A stretch of DNA of 64,000 nt from Nocardioides humi. GTDB lineage: Bacteria; Actinomycetota; Actinomycetes; Propionibacteriales; Nocardioidaceae. Each line of letters starts with the position of its first letter. The first letter of the stretch is position 1. Position numbers and translations under genes: made by a program. Below the pieces are notes generated by a model that worked only from the letters and a program-made list of their open reading frames with translations, was not told where the DNA came from and did not search any database. The stretch is from contig NZ_CP041146.1 in assembly GCF_006494775.1 (NCBI RefSeq), positions 2,976,001 through 3,040,000 on the forward strand, in the 5' to 3' direction. Positions 31,927 to 40,760 of the stretch are shown piece by piece.

Positions 31927-33229
31927 TCCGGTCCCCCAGCGCCGCGGCGACCTCCCGGGCCGCGCGCTCGCCGGCGTCGATCGCCCCCTCGAGGTACCCG
32001 GGGTGGTCCTCCGCCGTCTCCGAGCCCGCCCAGTGCACGGTGCCCGCGGGCAGGTGCGACACGGGCGGGATGCCCGCGGTGGTGCCGGGCGCGGGCAGCG
32101 CGACGTACCCACCGCCGGCGTGCTCGTCGCGGTGCCACGCCTTCTCCTGCCAGTCCGCCGGCTCGAGGACCGCCGGCCCGAGGTGGGCGACGAGCGGGCC
32201 GAGCAGGGTGCGCCGGCGCTCGGCCGGGTCCAGGTCGTCGAGGGCGCGGGCCTCCGGGCCGCCCACGAGGGTGCACAGGTGGCCGGGCCCGCCCGGCGGC
32301 GTGGTGTCGAAGACCGCGCGGCCGGGGTCGTCGAGCACGAGCAGCTCGCCGCTCCCCCGCTCCCGCCAGAACGGCCGGTCGTAGACCGCGATCGCCTTGT
32401 AGACCGACCCCATGGAGGTGTCGCGCTCCAGCGCGGCCCGCTCCGGCGGCAGCGGCGGGTGGTGCTCGATCCGGCCGGCGACCGGCGGCGGCACGGTGAC
32501 GATCGCCCGCGCGCCGCGGAGCTCCCGCGAGGCGGTGTGCACAGTGACGCCGTCGTCGTCGCGGGCGATCGCGATGACCCGCTGCCCGGTCAGCACCCGG
32601 GAGCCCAGCTCGGCGGCGAGTCGCTCGACGAGCGTGCCCGCGCCCTCGACGAGGAGCGAGTCCTGCGCGCCGTTCGTGGTCGACAGGATCGTGCGCAGGC
32701 CGCCCTGGCGTCGTACCAGCTCGGACATCGCATGCACCGAGAAGCGGTCCAGGTCGGCGGTCCAGGAGATCAGCGCGATGACCTCGAGCAGCCGGCGCGC
32801 CGTACGACCGGGGACCCGGCGCAGCCACGCGTCGACCGTCGCGTCGTTCCAGCGGCCGGTCGCGCCGGTGCGGGTCAGCACCTCCAGGCCCGCGAGGGCG
32901 AGGGCGGCCGGGAGCACCGACGGCGACACCGCCCGGACCTCGCGGCCGCCGGAGACGAGGCGCGGCAGGCCCTTGCTGTGCATCGGGTACGTGTCGAGGC
33001 CCAGCTCCTCCGCCAGCGCGGTGATCCGGTGGTGGTCGCTGCCGATCCACTGCCCGCCGAGGTCGACGCGGGATCCCAGCGCGGTGGTCACCGCCATCGC
33101 CCGGCCGCCGACCCGCTCGGCGGACTCGAGGACGACGACGTCGGCGCCCCGCCGCTGCAGCTCCCGGGCCGCGACCAGGCCGGAGAGGCCCGCGCCGACG
33201 ACGAGGACGGTCGGCTGTGTCTGATCCAT
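31901..33229 (-). CDS. FAD-dependent amine oxidase (flavin monoamine oxidase family)
   Basis: A 442-residue flavoprotein. The dinucleotide motif VLVVGAGLSGLVAARELQRR is at residues 9-28; then VVVLESAERVGGRAM, DLGGQWIGSDHHRITALAEE and, near the C-terminus, VHWAGSETAEDHPGYLEGAI, the FAD-binding ending of monoamine oxidases. It oxidises amines with release of H2O2; the substrate is unknown. ATG 33229 is preferred over an upstream ATG at 33298 that would lie within the operators. Divergent from a TetR gene. Confidence 0.9.
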   Translation of the reverse strand: MDQTQPTVLVVGAGLSGLVAARELQRRGADVVVLESAERVGGRAMAVTTALGSRVDLGGQWIGSDHHRITALAEELGLDTYPMHSKGLPRLVSGGREVRAVSPSVLPAALALAGLEVLTRTGATGRWNDATVDAWLRRVPGRTARRLLEVIALISWTADLDRFSVHAMSELVRRQGGLRTILSTTNGAQDSLLVEGAGTLVERLAAELGSRVLTGQRVIAIARDDDGVTVHTASRELRGARAIVTVPPPVAGRIEHHPPLPPERAALERDTSMGSVYKAIAVYDRPFWRERGSGELLVLDDPGRAVFDTTPPGGPGHLCTLVGGPEARALDDLDPAERRRTLLGPLVAHLGPAVLEPADWQEKAWHRDEHAGGGYVALPAPGTTAGIPPVSHLPAGTVHWAGSETAEDHPGYLEGAIDAGERAAREVAAALGDRISPDPPGG

Positions 33230-33258
33230 GGTGCATCGCCCCTCGGCCGAAGATTGAT

Positions 33259-33306
33259 CTACCAGATGGTAGTGCAATCTCAGAGTTTCCTCTACCACTC
33301 GGTAGA
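33259..33306. promoter_or_regulatory. Paired TetR operators between the amine oxidase and tetR genes
   Basis: CTACCAGATGGTAG (33259-33272) and TCTACCACTCGGTAGA (33291-33306) are two copies of a CTACC-N4-GGTAG dyad, 32 bp apart, in an AT-richer spot between divergent genes. They probably bind the TetR protein encoded just downstream. Confidence 0.75.
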
Positions 33307-33365
33307 GCCTCGTAGGATGGGGCGCGCAGACGCGATCGAAGGAGTGCCGGAGTGAGCGACGAGGG

Positions 33366-33952
33366 GTGGACGGTCGCGCCCTGCGCTATCGGCACCGGCG
33401 GGCCGAGATCCTCGCGGCGGTCCTCGACTACCTGCTGGAGAACGGGGTCCACGGCCTGTCCTTCCGCAAGCTGGGCACCGCCGTGGGCGTCTCCCACGTG
33501 ACCATGCGCCACCACTTCGGCACCAAGGACGAGCTGCTGCTCGAGGTCATGGAGCTGATCCGGACCCGCGAGCCGGTGCCCCTCGACCTGCCCCCGACGA
33601 CGCGCCCACGGACGTCGTCCGCAAGCTGTGGGCCTGGTGGACGCAGCCGGAGAACCTCCGCTACTACCGGCTGATGTACGAGGCCTACGGCCTGGCGCTG
33701 CAGAGCCCGGCGGCGTACCAGGGGTTCCTGCAGAGCACCGTCCCCCACTGGATCGAGGACACCCGCCGGCTCGCGCTCGACGCCGGCTGCCCGCCCGAGC
33801 GGGTGGACGCCTTCGCCACGCTCCTGGTCGCCCAGTTGCGCGGCCTCCTCCTCGACCTGCTCACGACCGGCGACGACGAGCGGGTCGAGGACGCGCTCGA
33901 CCTCCTCGTCGAGGGGCTCGCGGCCGAGCACCGGGCCTGGGCCGGCCGCTGA
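33366..33952 (+). pseudogene. TetR family regulator with an apparent one-base frameshift
   Basis: The N-terminal HTH half (RRAEILAAVLDYLLENGVHG, KLGTAVGVSHVTMRHHFGTK) and the C-terminal half (KLWAWWTQPENLRYYRLMYE ... VEDALDLLVEGLAAEHRAWA) lie in different frames. One more C in the run at 33591-33595 restores DLPPDDAPTDVVRKLW and a normal 195-residue TetR. A better start may be the GTG at 33352 (GAAGGAG site), which would need one more G in GGGG at 33363-33366. A missed base is more likely than a true mutation. Divergent from the amine oxidase. Confidence 0.8.
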
Positions 33953-33955
33953 CCC

Positions 33956-34762
33956 TCAGTCGCGGGCCTGATCCGCGTCGGCGGCCAGCGCCTGCAGCCA
34001 GGCGCGCCAGGCCGGCTCCTCACGCCGCACGTGGTCCGCCGCGTCGGCGGAGAACAGGTAGGCCCGCACGCCCGCCATCGCCTTGTCCTCGCCCTCGGGG
34101 TACGTGAAGACGCTGAGCATCCCGGGCACCGGATCGGTGAGCCGGACCAGCGCCTGCCGCTCGCCGAGCCGCTCGACCGTGCCGGTGGCGCCGCGCACCT
34201 CGACCGTCGTGCCCTCCGCGCCCAGCCCCAGCGCGTCGTACAGGATCGACCAGAGCGCCTCCGCGGTGACCGCGTGGGAGGCGGTGGCCTCGAGCTGCGT
34301 GGCCTCCTGGCCGGGGAAGTGGGTCAGGTAGAGGCGCAGGTTGTCGAAGAACGGCATCCAGTTGGGCCCCAGCTCGTCCCAGAACTCCGCCTCCCAGTCG
34401 GCGCCGATGCCGAAGCCGCTGCTGGTGACGCGGACGACGCAGGTGCCGCCGGACCGGGCCTCCACGAGGAACTCCGACCGCAGCGGGCTGAGCGCGTCCG
34501 GGTCCACGCCCATGAGGGCGGCCCAGTCCTCCTCGTAGACGAGGCGGCGCGGCGGGTCCCAGCCGGTGACCCGGCCGTCCGAGCCCATCGTGGGGCCCAT
34601 GGTGAAGTGCAGCGCGCCGCCCTCGCGCTCCTCCAGCTCGGTCGGCAGGAACCAGGCGCTCATCCCCTGGGCGGTGGCGACGGCCTGCCACACCTGCTCC
34701 GGGGTGCCCGGGACCTCGACGCTGAACTCCAGGCGGTACGGGACGTTCGGGGTCGTGCTCAT
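33956..34762 (-). CDS. SRPBCC/AHSA1 family protein
   Basis: A 268-residue protein with an AHSA1-type SRPBCC domain in the first 150 residues (YRLEFSVEVPGTPEQVWQAV, GMSAWFLPTELEEREGGALH, WDPPRRLVYEEDW) and a second, weaker domain up to the C-terminus. The family binds hydrophobic ligands or acts as Hsp90-ATPase-activator-like modulators. It starts at an ATG that overlaps the inferred stop of the ArsR-type regulator (TGATG), a very common actinobacterial pair. Confidence 0.85.
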   Translation of the reverse strand: MSTTPNVPYRLEFSVEVPGTPEQVWQAVATAQGMSAWFLPTELEEREGGALHFTMGPTMGSDGRVTGWDPPRRLVYEEDWAALMGVDPDALSPLRSEFLVEARSGGTCVVRVTSSGFGIGADWEAEFWDELGPNWMPFFDNLRLYLTHFPGQEATQLEATASHAVTAEALWSILYDALGLGAEGTTVEVRGATGTVERLGERQALVRLTDPVPGMLSVFTYPEGEDKAMAGVRAYLFSADAADHVRREEPAWRAWLQALAADADQARD

Positions 34763-35336
34763 CAGCTCTCCTCGGGAGGGGGTGGGCGGCGACGACCAGC
34801 CGGTGGGGGCGACCGTCGTCGTGGTGGTAGCGGGCGGCCAGGTCGAGCACCGCCGCGGTCAGGTCGTCCGCGAAGGCGGCCCGGTCGGCGGCCGAGCGGA
34901 AGCCGATCTGGGTGTCGATGGTCAGTGTCGGCAGCCGCTTGCCGGACGCGCCGGCCCGCCGCGCCAGGGCGCCCACCTCCCGCACCAGCCGGCCGGCCAG
35001 CGCGACGAGGTAGCCCGCGGACAGGTGGTCGGCGCTGGCGCCCGGATCGGCAGCGGACGCGCTGACGGCGGCCGGCGACACGACGTACGACGCCGCGGAC
35101 GCCTGCAGCACCCGCTCGGTGATGCCGCCGTGCCGCCGCTCCTCGGACAGCTCCACCAGGCCGTGCGCCTCGAGCGCCTTGAGGTGGTAGTTGACCTTCT
35201 GGCGCGCGATGCCGACCCGGGCGGCGAGCCCGGCGGCGGAGGCCGGGACGGCCAGCTCGCCGAGCAGCCGGGCCCGGACCGGATCCAGCGCGGCTGCGGC
35301 TGCCTCCACGCTCTCGATGACCTCGACGTCCCGCAT
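34762..35336 (-). pseudogene. ArsR-type HTH regulator with an apparent frameshift near its end
   Basis: From ATG 35336 the protein reads a helix-turn-helix (LDPVRARLLGELAVPASAAG, ARVGIARQKVNYHLKALEAH) and continues for about 180 residues to LVVAAHP. As given, the frame then runs over 700 bases into the SRPBCC gene without a stop. One more base in the G5 run at 34778-34782 gives the ending HPPPEES and a TGA overlapping the next ATG (TGATG), as expected for this gene pair. A homopolymer deletion error is likely. A long palindrome sits upstream. Confidence 0.75.
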
Positions 35337-35342
35337 GCCGGT

Positions 35343-35382
35343 CACGGTGCCATTGACAAGAATATTTGTCAATGGCACCGTG
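35343..35382. promoter_or_regulatory. 40-bp palindrome with 17-bp perfect arms upstream of the ArsR-type gene
   Basis: CACGGTGCCATTGACAA (35343-35359) and its exact complement (35366-35382) flank GAATAT. The core TTGACAA-N6-TTGTCAA is the kind of AT-rich dyad bound by ArsR-type repressors. It starts 7 bp from the regulator's ATG and ends 6 bp from the stop of the gene at 35388, so it may act both as operator and as terminator. Confidence 0.7.
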
Positions 35383-35387
35383 CGTGC

Positions 35388-35969
35388 TCAGCCGAGCCGG
35401 TCGAGGAAGGCCGTGGAGCGCTCCAGCACGAGCGCGGCGCCGTCGGCGTCGTACGCGGGGAGCGAGCTGTCGGTGAACAGGTGACCGCTCCCGGGGTAGA
35501 CGAAGAGCTCGGCCAGCCCGGGGCCGGCGAGGTCGACCAGCTCGCGGGCCGCGGGCAGGTCCTCGGCGAAGAACTCGTCGCCCTCGGCTCCGTGCACCTG
35601 CACCGGCACGCCGTCGGGCCACGGCCCGAGGGCCCACTCCCCGGTCACCGGGATGCAGGACTCGTAGAGCAGCGCGCCCCGCGCTCCCGGCCGGGTCTGG
35701 GCGAGGCGCTGGGCGAGCGCCTCGCCCGCCGAGAAGCCGGCGTACACCAGGGCCTCGGGGAGGTCGGCGACGGCGCGGTCCGCCCGTCGGTCCCACTCGT
35801 CGCCGAGCTCGCGGATCAGCGCGAGGCCCGCGTCGATGCTGTCGGGGACCACGCCGTCGAGCAGGTCGGGGGTGTGCACGACGTGGCCCGCGGCGCGCAG
35901 GCTCCCGGCGAACTCCCGGACCCCGTCGGTGAGTCCGCGGGCGTGGTGGAAGAGGACGAGCTCGGCCAT
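35388..35969 (-). CDS. Dienelactone hydrolase family protein
   Basis: A 193-residue alpha/beta hydrolase of the dienelactone hydrolase type. VLFHHARGLTDGVREFAGSL at the N-terminus, nucleophile loop VYAGFSAGEALAQRL (G-x-S-x-G), acid in VHGAEGDEFFAED and the catalytic His in YPGSGHLFTDSSL make a full triad. It hydrolyses lactones or esters; the substrate is not known. ATG 35969 is chosen over 35999. It is transcribed upstream of, and in the same direction as, the ArsR-SRPBCC pair. Confidence 0.88.
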   Translation of the reverse strand: MAELVLFHHARGLTDGVREFAGSLRAAGHVVHTPDLLDGVVPDSIDAGLALIRELGDEWDRRADRAVADLPEALVYAGFSAGEALAQRLAQTRPGARGALLYESCIPVTGEWALGPWPDGVPVQVHGAEGDEFFAEDLPAARELVDLAGPGLAELFVYPGSGHLFTDSSLPAYDADGAALVLERSTAFLDRLG

Positions 35970-36058
35970 CGGTTCACTCCTGTCGTTCGAACGGATCACG
36001 GCAGCTCCGCACGCTAGCGACGGTTCAGGACGGATCCGTTCCGCATTAGCGTGGTGGC

Positions 36059-37015
36059 GTGGCCGTCGTCAGTCCCGCCTCGCGGGCGCTCCGGGTGCTG
36101 GAGCTGCTCCAGGAGCACCCCGGCATCACCGCCGCACGCCTCGCCGCCGAGCTCGGCGTCACCCCGCGCGCGGCCCGGCGGTACGTCGCGATGCTGCGCG
36201 ACGCCGACATCGAGGTGCAGTCGGTGCGGGGCCCGTACGGCGGCTACCGGCTGGGCCGCGGGATCCGGCTGCCGCCCCTCGTCTTCAGCGCCACCGAGGC
36301 GCTCGGCCTGGTGATGGCCGTGCTCGACGGCAGCCGTCCCGGGGACGAGGAGGACCCGGTCGGAGCCGCGTTGGCCAAGCTGGTCCGGGCGCTGCCCGAG
36401 CACGTCGGCGCTCCCGCGGCGACCGTGCTGCGGCACGCCTCCGCGGCCCCGTCCCGCGCCCCGCGACCCGATCCCGCGCGCACCATCGCGCTCGCCACCG
36501 CCGTCGCGGACCGGCAGCGCGTGCGGATCGGCTACCGCAGCCGGGCCGACGCCGCGTGGGAGGAGGAGGTGGAGCCGTGGGCCGTCGTCGTACGCCACGG
36601 CCTGTGGTACCTCCTGTGCCACTCCCTCCGCGCCGACGCGGTGCGCACCTACCGGATCGACCGGGTCGTCTCCGTGACGACGTGCGACGCCGCCTTCGAG
36701 CCGCCACCCGGGCTCGATCCGGTGCCGCTGCTGGAGGAGCACCTCGGCTCGGGACGGGAGTTCGAGACCAGGGTCGTCTTCGCCGCGCCGTACGCCGAGG
36801 TGGCCCCGCGCATCGCGCCGCCGATGGGCCGCCTCGAGTCCCTGGACGAGGATCACTGCCTGCTTCTCGGCACGACGAGCAACCCCGCGATGGTCGCCGG
36901 CGAGTGGCTCTCGGCGCTGCCCTTCTCCTTCCGGGTCGAGGGCGGGCCCGAGCTCCGGGCCGCCGTCGGCGCGCTCGCCGACCGGATGGCGGCGGCGGTG
37001 CGGACGGCCCGATGA
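36059..37015 (+). CDS. HTH/WYL-domain transcriptional regulator (YafY type)
   Basis: A 318-residue regulator. DeoR-like HTH at the N-terminus (ALRVLELLQEHPGITAARLA, LGVTPRAARRYVAMLRDADI, VQSVRGPYGGYRLG), a WYL domain in the middle (VEPWAVVVRHGLWYLLCHSL and AVRTYRIDRV) and a C-terminal WCX segment. WYL domains sense ligands, often nucleic acids or metabolites. It starts with a GTG 89 bp from the divergent hydrolase gene, which may be its target. Confidence 0.9.
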   Translation: MAVVSPASRALRVLELLQEHPGITAARLAAELGVTPRAARRYVAMLRDADIEVQSVRGPYGGYRLGRGIRLPPLVFSATEALGLVMAVLDGSRPGDEEDPVGAALAKLVRALPEHVGAPAATVLRHASAAPSRAPRPDPARTIALATAVADRQRVRIGYRSRADAAWEEEVEPWAVVVRHGLWYLLCHSLRADAVRTYRIDRVVSVTTCDAAFEPPPGLDPVPLLEEHLGSGREFETRVVFAAPYAEVAPRIAPPMGRLESLDEDHCLLLGTTSNPAMVAGEWLSALPFSFRVEGGPELRAAVGALADRMAAAVRTAR

Positions 37016-37097
37016 GTTCTCGCCCGCCCGGCCGTCCACCCGTGGAGCAGCCCTGAATCACGTACGACGACAGCGCCACGGCGCCCGGAGGTCCACG

Positions 37098-38339
37098 ATG
37101 TATCCCACGACGGTCGAGGCGAACGGCGTCACGCTCGGGATCGAGCAGCTCGGCGACCCGGCGGCGCCACTGGTGCTGTGCGTGGGCGGCCCGACCATGC
37201 TCTCCTGGCCCGACCGGCTCTGCGCGGCCCTCGCGCGGGGCGCGCACCGCGTCGTCCGGTACGACCTGCGCGACGCGGGCGCGTCGCTCACCCTCGATCC
37301 CGACGCGCCGTCGTACACGCTGCGGGACCTGGCCGCCGACGCGGCGGCGCTCGCCCGCGAGCTCGACGACCGTCCCGCACACCTGGCGGGCATCGGCGTC
37401 GGCGGCATGGTCGCCCAGGTCGCCGCGCTCGACCACCCGGACGCGTTCTGCGCGCTCACCCTCGCCGGGACGCGGCCCGTCGCCCCGGGTCCGGTCGACG
37501 ACGACCTGCCCGACCATGACGCGGCCACGATGGAGCGGCTGTTCGGGCGCCCGATGCCGGACTGGTCCGACCGCGAGGCCGTGACGGACTTCGCCGCCGA
37601 CGGCGCGGCGATCCTCGGCGACGATCCCGCCGCCGCCCGCGCAGCCGCCGCCCGCATCTGGGACCGTACGCCGGGCACCGCCCCCGCGGTGCAGCTGGCC
37701 AACCAGCTGGGCATGGTGTTCTCCCGTCTCGACTGCGGTCCGCGCTGGCGCGAGCGGCTGCCCGGGCTCGCCATGCCGACGCTGGTCGTGCACGGTCGCC
37801 GCGACCCGTTCTTCCCCGTCGGCAACGGCGAGGCGCTCGCGCGCGAGATCCCCGGCGCGCGCCTACTCGTCCTCGAAGGGGCCTCGACGAGGATCCCCGA
37901 CGCGGCCGCCGAGGAGGTCGCGACGGCGATGCAGGCCCTAGACCGACCCCCTCCAGAGCCGGACGACGGCAGCCGCACCGGCCAGGCAGGGCAGGATCCC
38001 GATCCAGCCGAACAGCGGCGCGAGGCCGACCTCGCCGGAGGTGTCCCTGACCAGCGCGACCGTGAGCGCGGCGGCGATGCCGAGGATCAGCATCACGGTC
38101 GCCGTCGGCCTGGCCCAGCGCTGCCTGTGGACGGCCCAGATGGAGAGGCCCCAGCCGACGGCGCCGAGCGCACCGAGGACGGCCAGGATGACCAGCCACG
38201 CCGTCACCGCGGTGTCGACCCGCGCGTCGGAGTACTCCGGGTAGCCGGCCCGGACGTGATCGCCCAGCACCGGCCGGGCCAGGAAGGGCGCGACGGCCGC
38301 GGCGACGGTCAGCGCGAGGCCGGCGTACATCAGGGCTAG
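37098..38339 (+). CDS. Alpha/beta hydrolase; real gene probably ends near 37940
   Basis: The first about 280 residues are a complete alpha/beta hydrolase: LVLCVGGPTMLSWPDRLCAA, VVRYDLRDAGAS, the nucleophile position GIGVGGMVAQVAAL (G-x-G-x-G: the usual Ser is replaced by Gly), and VVHGRRDPFFPVGNGEALAR. The expected His near the end (LEGASTRIPD) is also absent, so catalysis is doubtful. The frame then runs 400 bp antisense through the next gene with low-complexity sequence. This tail is probably not real and a stop may have been lost near 37940. Confidence 0.65.
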   Translation: MYPTTVEANGVTLGIEQLGDPAAPLVLCVGGPTMLSWPDRLCAALARGAHRVVRYDLRDAGASLTLDPDAPSYTLRDLAADAAALARELDDRPAHLAGIGVGGMVAQVAALDHPDAFCALTLAGTRPVAPGPVDDDLPDHDAATMERLFGRPMPDWSDREAVTDFAADGAAILGDDPAAARAAAARIWDRTPGTAPAVQLANQLGMVFSRLDCGPRWRERLPGLAMPTLVVHGRRDPFFPVGNGEALAREIPGARLLVLEGASTRIPDAAAEEVATAMQALDRPPPEPDDGSRTGQAGQDPDPAEQRREADLAGGVPDQRDRERGGDAEDQHHGRRRPGPALPVDGPDGEAPADGAERTEDGQDDQPRRHRGVDPRVGVLRVAGPDVIAQHRPGQEGRDGRGDGQREAGVHQG

Positions 38340-38372
38340 GGGACCTCGCCGGTCGACGGTGCTCTCGTTCAT
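37938..38372 (-). CDS. Hypothetical four-helix membrane protein
   Basis: A 144-residue protein with four hydrophobic helices (LALMYAGLALTVAAAVAPFL, AWLVILAVLGALGAVGWGLS, ATVMLILGIAAALTVALV and LFGWIGILPCLAGAAAVV). Family not recognised. The start overlaps the stop of the MFS gene by 4 bp, so it is probably the second gene of that operon. It is convergent with the hydrolase. Confidence 0.75.
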   Translation of the reverse strand: MNESTVDRRGPLALMYAGLALTVAAAVAPFLARPVLGDHVRAGYPEYSDARVDTAVTAWLVILAVLGALGAVGWGLSIWAVHRQRWARPTATVMLILGIAAALTVALVRDTSGEVGLAPLFGWIGILPCLAGAAAVVRLWRGSV

Positions 38373-39801
38373 CGGCTCTCCTTCGCGGTCAGGACTCCGT
38401 CCTCGACGACGTCACCGCCGGCCGCGGACGTCTCGGGCAGGACCAGGTGGGCGATCGCGGCCGCCGCGACCAGCACCAGCGCGCTGAGCAGCAGTCCCCA
38501 TCCGTAGCCGTCGGCCAGCGAGCCCGGGTCCGCGCGGCCGCCGGTGCGGTGGGCGGCCGCGGCGCCGAGGGCGGCCAGGCCGAGGGCGGCGCCGATCTGG
38601 CGGGAGCTGTTGAGCAGCCCGGAGACGACACCGGACTCCGCCGGCGCGACCTCCGCCGTGGCCGTGCGTACGACGGTGGCCAGGCTGATGCCGAAGCCGA
38701 CGCTGGCGACGAGCGAGGGGACGAGGACGTCGGCGAGGAAGGTCCCCTCGGCGTCGACCCGGGCGAACCAGCCGAAGCCGATCGCCGTGAGCAGCGCTCC
38801 GGTGACGAGCAGTGCCCGCGGTCCGACGCGGTAGCCGAGCCGGATCGCGAGCATCGACCCGAGCACGACGCCGAGGGCGAACGGCAGGAACTCGAGGCCG
38901 GTGCGCGCCGGGCCATGCCCCAGCACGACCTGCAGGTAGAGCGACATGAAGTAGAACGCCGACGCCATCGCCGCGCCGACGAGCAGGTTGAACGCGTTCG
39001 ATCCGGCGATCGAGCGGGACCGGAGGAGGCCGAGGCGGAGCAGCGGCTCCGCGGCGGTGCGGGCCTCGACGTACCCGAACCCGGCGAGCAGGGCGAGGCC
39101 CGCGAGGATCGTCGCCCAGGTCGTCGCCGTGGCCCAGCCGATCTGGTCGGACCGCACGATGCCGAGCACCAGCAGGCCGACGCCGGCGGTGGCCAGTACG
39201 CCGCCCAGCACGTCGGGTCGCCCGTGTCGGACCGGGGTGGGGAGGCCGCGACGCCGCGGGCCACCAGCGCCAGGGTCACCAGGACCATCGGCACGTTGAC
39301 GAACATGACCCAGCGCCAGTCGGCGTACTCGGTGAGCAGGCCGCCGACCAGCACGCCGAGCGCGCCGCCGGCGGCGTTCATCGCACCCCAGATGCCGAAC
39401 GCGCGGACGCGTTGCCGCCCGCTCGGGAAGGCCTCGGTCAGCACCGAGAGCGCCGCGGGTGCCAGCGCCGCGGCGCCGATGCCCTGGACCGCCCGCGCCG
39501 CCACGAGGTGAGCCGGCTGCTCGGCGAAGCCGCCGGCGAGGGAGGCCAGGCCGAAGAGGACCAGGCCCGCGACGAGCACGGGCCGGCGGCCGAGGCGGTC
39601 GGCGGCCTTGCCGCCGAGGAGGAGCAAGCCCCCGAACGTCAGCGCGTAGGCGTGGATCACCCAGGTGAGGCCGACCGTGCTGAACCCGAGCTCCGCGTCG
39701 ATCTGCGGCAGCGCCACGTTGACGACCGAGAGGTCGAGCGACACCAGGAACTGGGCCGCGCACACGGCCGCGAGGGTTCGGACGGGAGAGTTTTCGTACA
39801 T
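38369..39801 (-). pseudogene. MFS drug transporter (EmrB/QacA, DHA2 type) with an apparent frameshift
   Basis: The N-terminal part (VSLDLSVVNVALPQIDAELG, GGKAADRLGRRPVLVAGLVL, FVNVPMVLVTLALVARGV) and the C-terminal part (RPDVLGGVLATAGVGLLVLG ... SGVVSGLLNSSRQIGAALGL) lie in two frames. They join at 39234-39242, a GGGGTGGGG stretch; one extra base restores a 14-helix transporter of about 477 residues with standard motif A and motif C. It would export hydrophobic drugs. Divergent from a TetR gene that probably represses it. Confidence 0.82.
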
Positions 39802-39864
39802 GTAAATAAAGTAGCTGACGCGACCACGCCTGTCGAGCGCGCGGCGTACTGGGAGGATGGGGCG

Positions 39865-40581
39865 GTGCCCGCAGCGAAGCCGACGCCGACACGGGGCCGG
39901 ACCGGCCGGCCGCCCCGAACCTCCCGCGCCGAGGTGCTCGCGGCGGCCCGGCTGATCATCGAGCGGGACGGCTGGGAGAAGCTGACCGTACGCCGCATCG
40001 CCGGCGAGATCGGCGTGAGCGCGATGACGATCTACCACCACGTCGACGACCGCGGCGACCTGCTGGTCCAGCTGGTCAACGACCACCTCACCCAGCTCCC
40101 CCGCCCCGACCTTCCCGACGACCCGCGGGACCGGATCGTCGCCGCCGGCATCGCCGGCCACGACGCCCTCGCCGCGCACCCCTGGATCGCCGAGGTCGTC
40201 ACCACCGACGGCTTCCTCAGCCGACTCGACGACGCGGCCATCTGGCTCGTCGAGGCCGTCGTCAGCGGGGCCGCCCAGGCGGGCTGCACCCCCGAGCAGT
40301 CGATCCTCGTCTTCCGCAACATCTGGTACTACACGGTCGGCGAGATCCTGGTCCGCGCCAACACCCGCGCCCGGCGCGCCGACACCGACGCCGCGGCCCC
40401 CGCCGTCATCTTCGCCCGCCCCGACCCGTCGATCAGCAAGCACGACCCGGCCCGGCTGCCCGGCCTGGCCGCCGTGAGCGAGCAGTGGGTGGAGGTCTCC
40501 GCACGCGACACCTTCGCCGACGGGCTCGAGGCCCTCGTCGACGGGCTCCTCGCCCAGGCGGCGCGCCGGCGCCAGCGCTGA
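39865..40581 (+). CDS. TetR family regulator of the adjacent drug transporter
   Basis: A 238-residue TetR protein. HTH: EVLAAARLIIERDGWEKLTV ... RIAGEIGVSAMTIYHHVDDR; the C-terminal half resembles TetR_C domains of the TetR/AcrR drug-responsive class. The GTG at 39865 follows GGAGG. The 63 bp between it and the transporter start are AT-rich (TACATGTAAATAAAGTAGC). Its divergent arrangement with the MFS gene suggests classical drug-induced derepression. Confidence 0.88.
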   Translation: MPAAKPTPTRGRTGRPPRTSRAEVLAAARLIIERDGWEKLTVRRIAGEIGVSAMTIYHHVDDRGDLLVQLVNDHLTQLPRPDLPDDPRDRIVAAGIAGHDALAAHPWIAEVVTTDGFLSRLDDAAIWLVEAVVSGAAQAGCTPEQSILVFRNIWYYTVGEILVRANTRARRADTDAAAPAVIFARPDPSISKHDPARLPGLAAVSEQWVEVSARDTFADGLEALVDGLLAQAARRRQR

Positions 40582-40622
40582 CTCACGGCGCGGCGGCGTA
40601 CCGCGATCGTCAGTGGCGGTCG

Positions 40623-40760
40623 GTCACGGGCGACCCGTCATGGGCGACCCGTCATGGGCGGGCCGTCATGGGCGGGCCGTCATGGGCGGGCCGTCATGGG
40701 CGGGCCGTCATGGGCGGGCCGTCATGGGCGGGCCGTCATGGGCGGGCCGTCATGGGCGCC
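40623..40760. repeat. 14-bp tandem repeat (minisatellite)
   Basis: Unit GTCATGGGCGGGCC is repeated exactly seven times (40651-40748). Two variant units (GTCACGGGCGACCC, GTCATGGGCGACCC) precede it and a partial unit follows. It spans the intergenic gap and the last 13 codons of the aldo/keto reductase, whose stop codon lies in the array. As 14 is not a multiple of three, changes in copy number alter the protein's final residues. It is not a CRISPR array because there are no spacers. Confidence 0.9.

Noticed and set aside
34020..35378. A 452-residue regulator fused to an Arg-rich tail
   Set aside because: The tail is antiparallel-frame noise over the SRPBCC gene; a one-base fix gives a normal regulator ending at 34762.
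40623..40760. Regular repeats that might suggest a CRISPR array
   Set aside because: Units are adjacent 14-mers with no spacers and no cas genes; it is a minisatellite.
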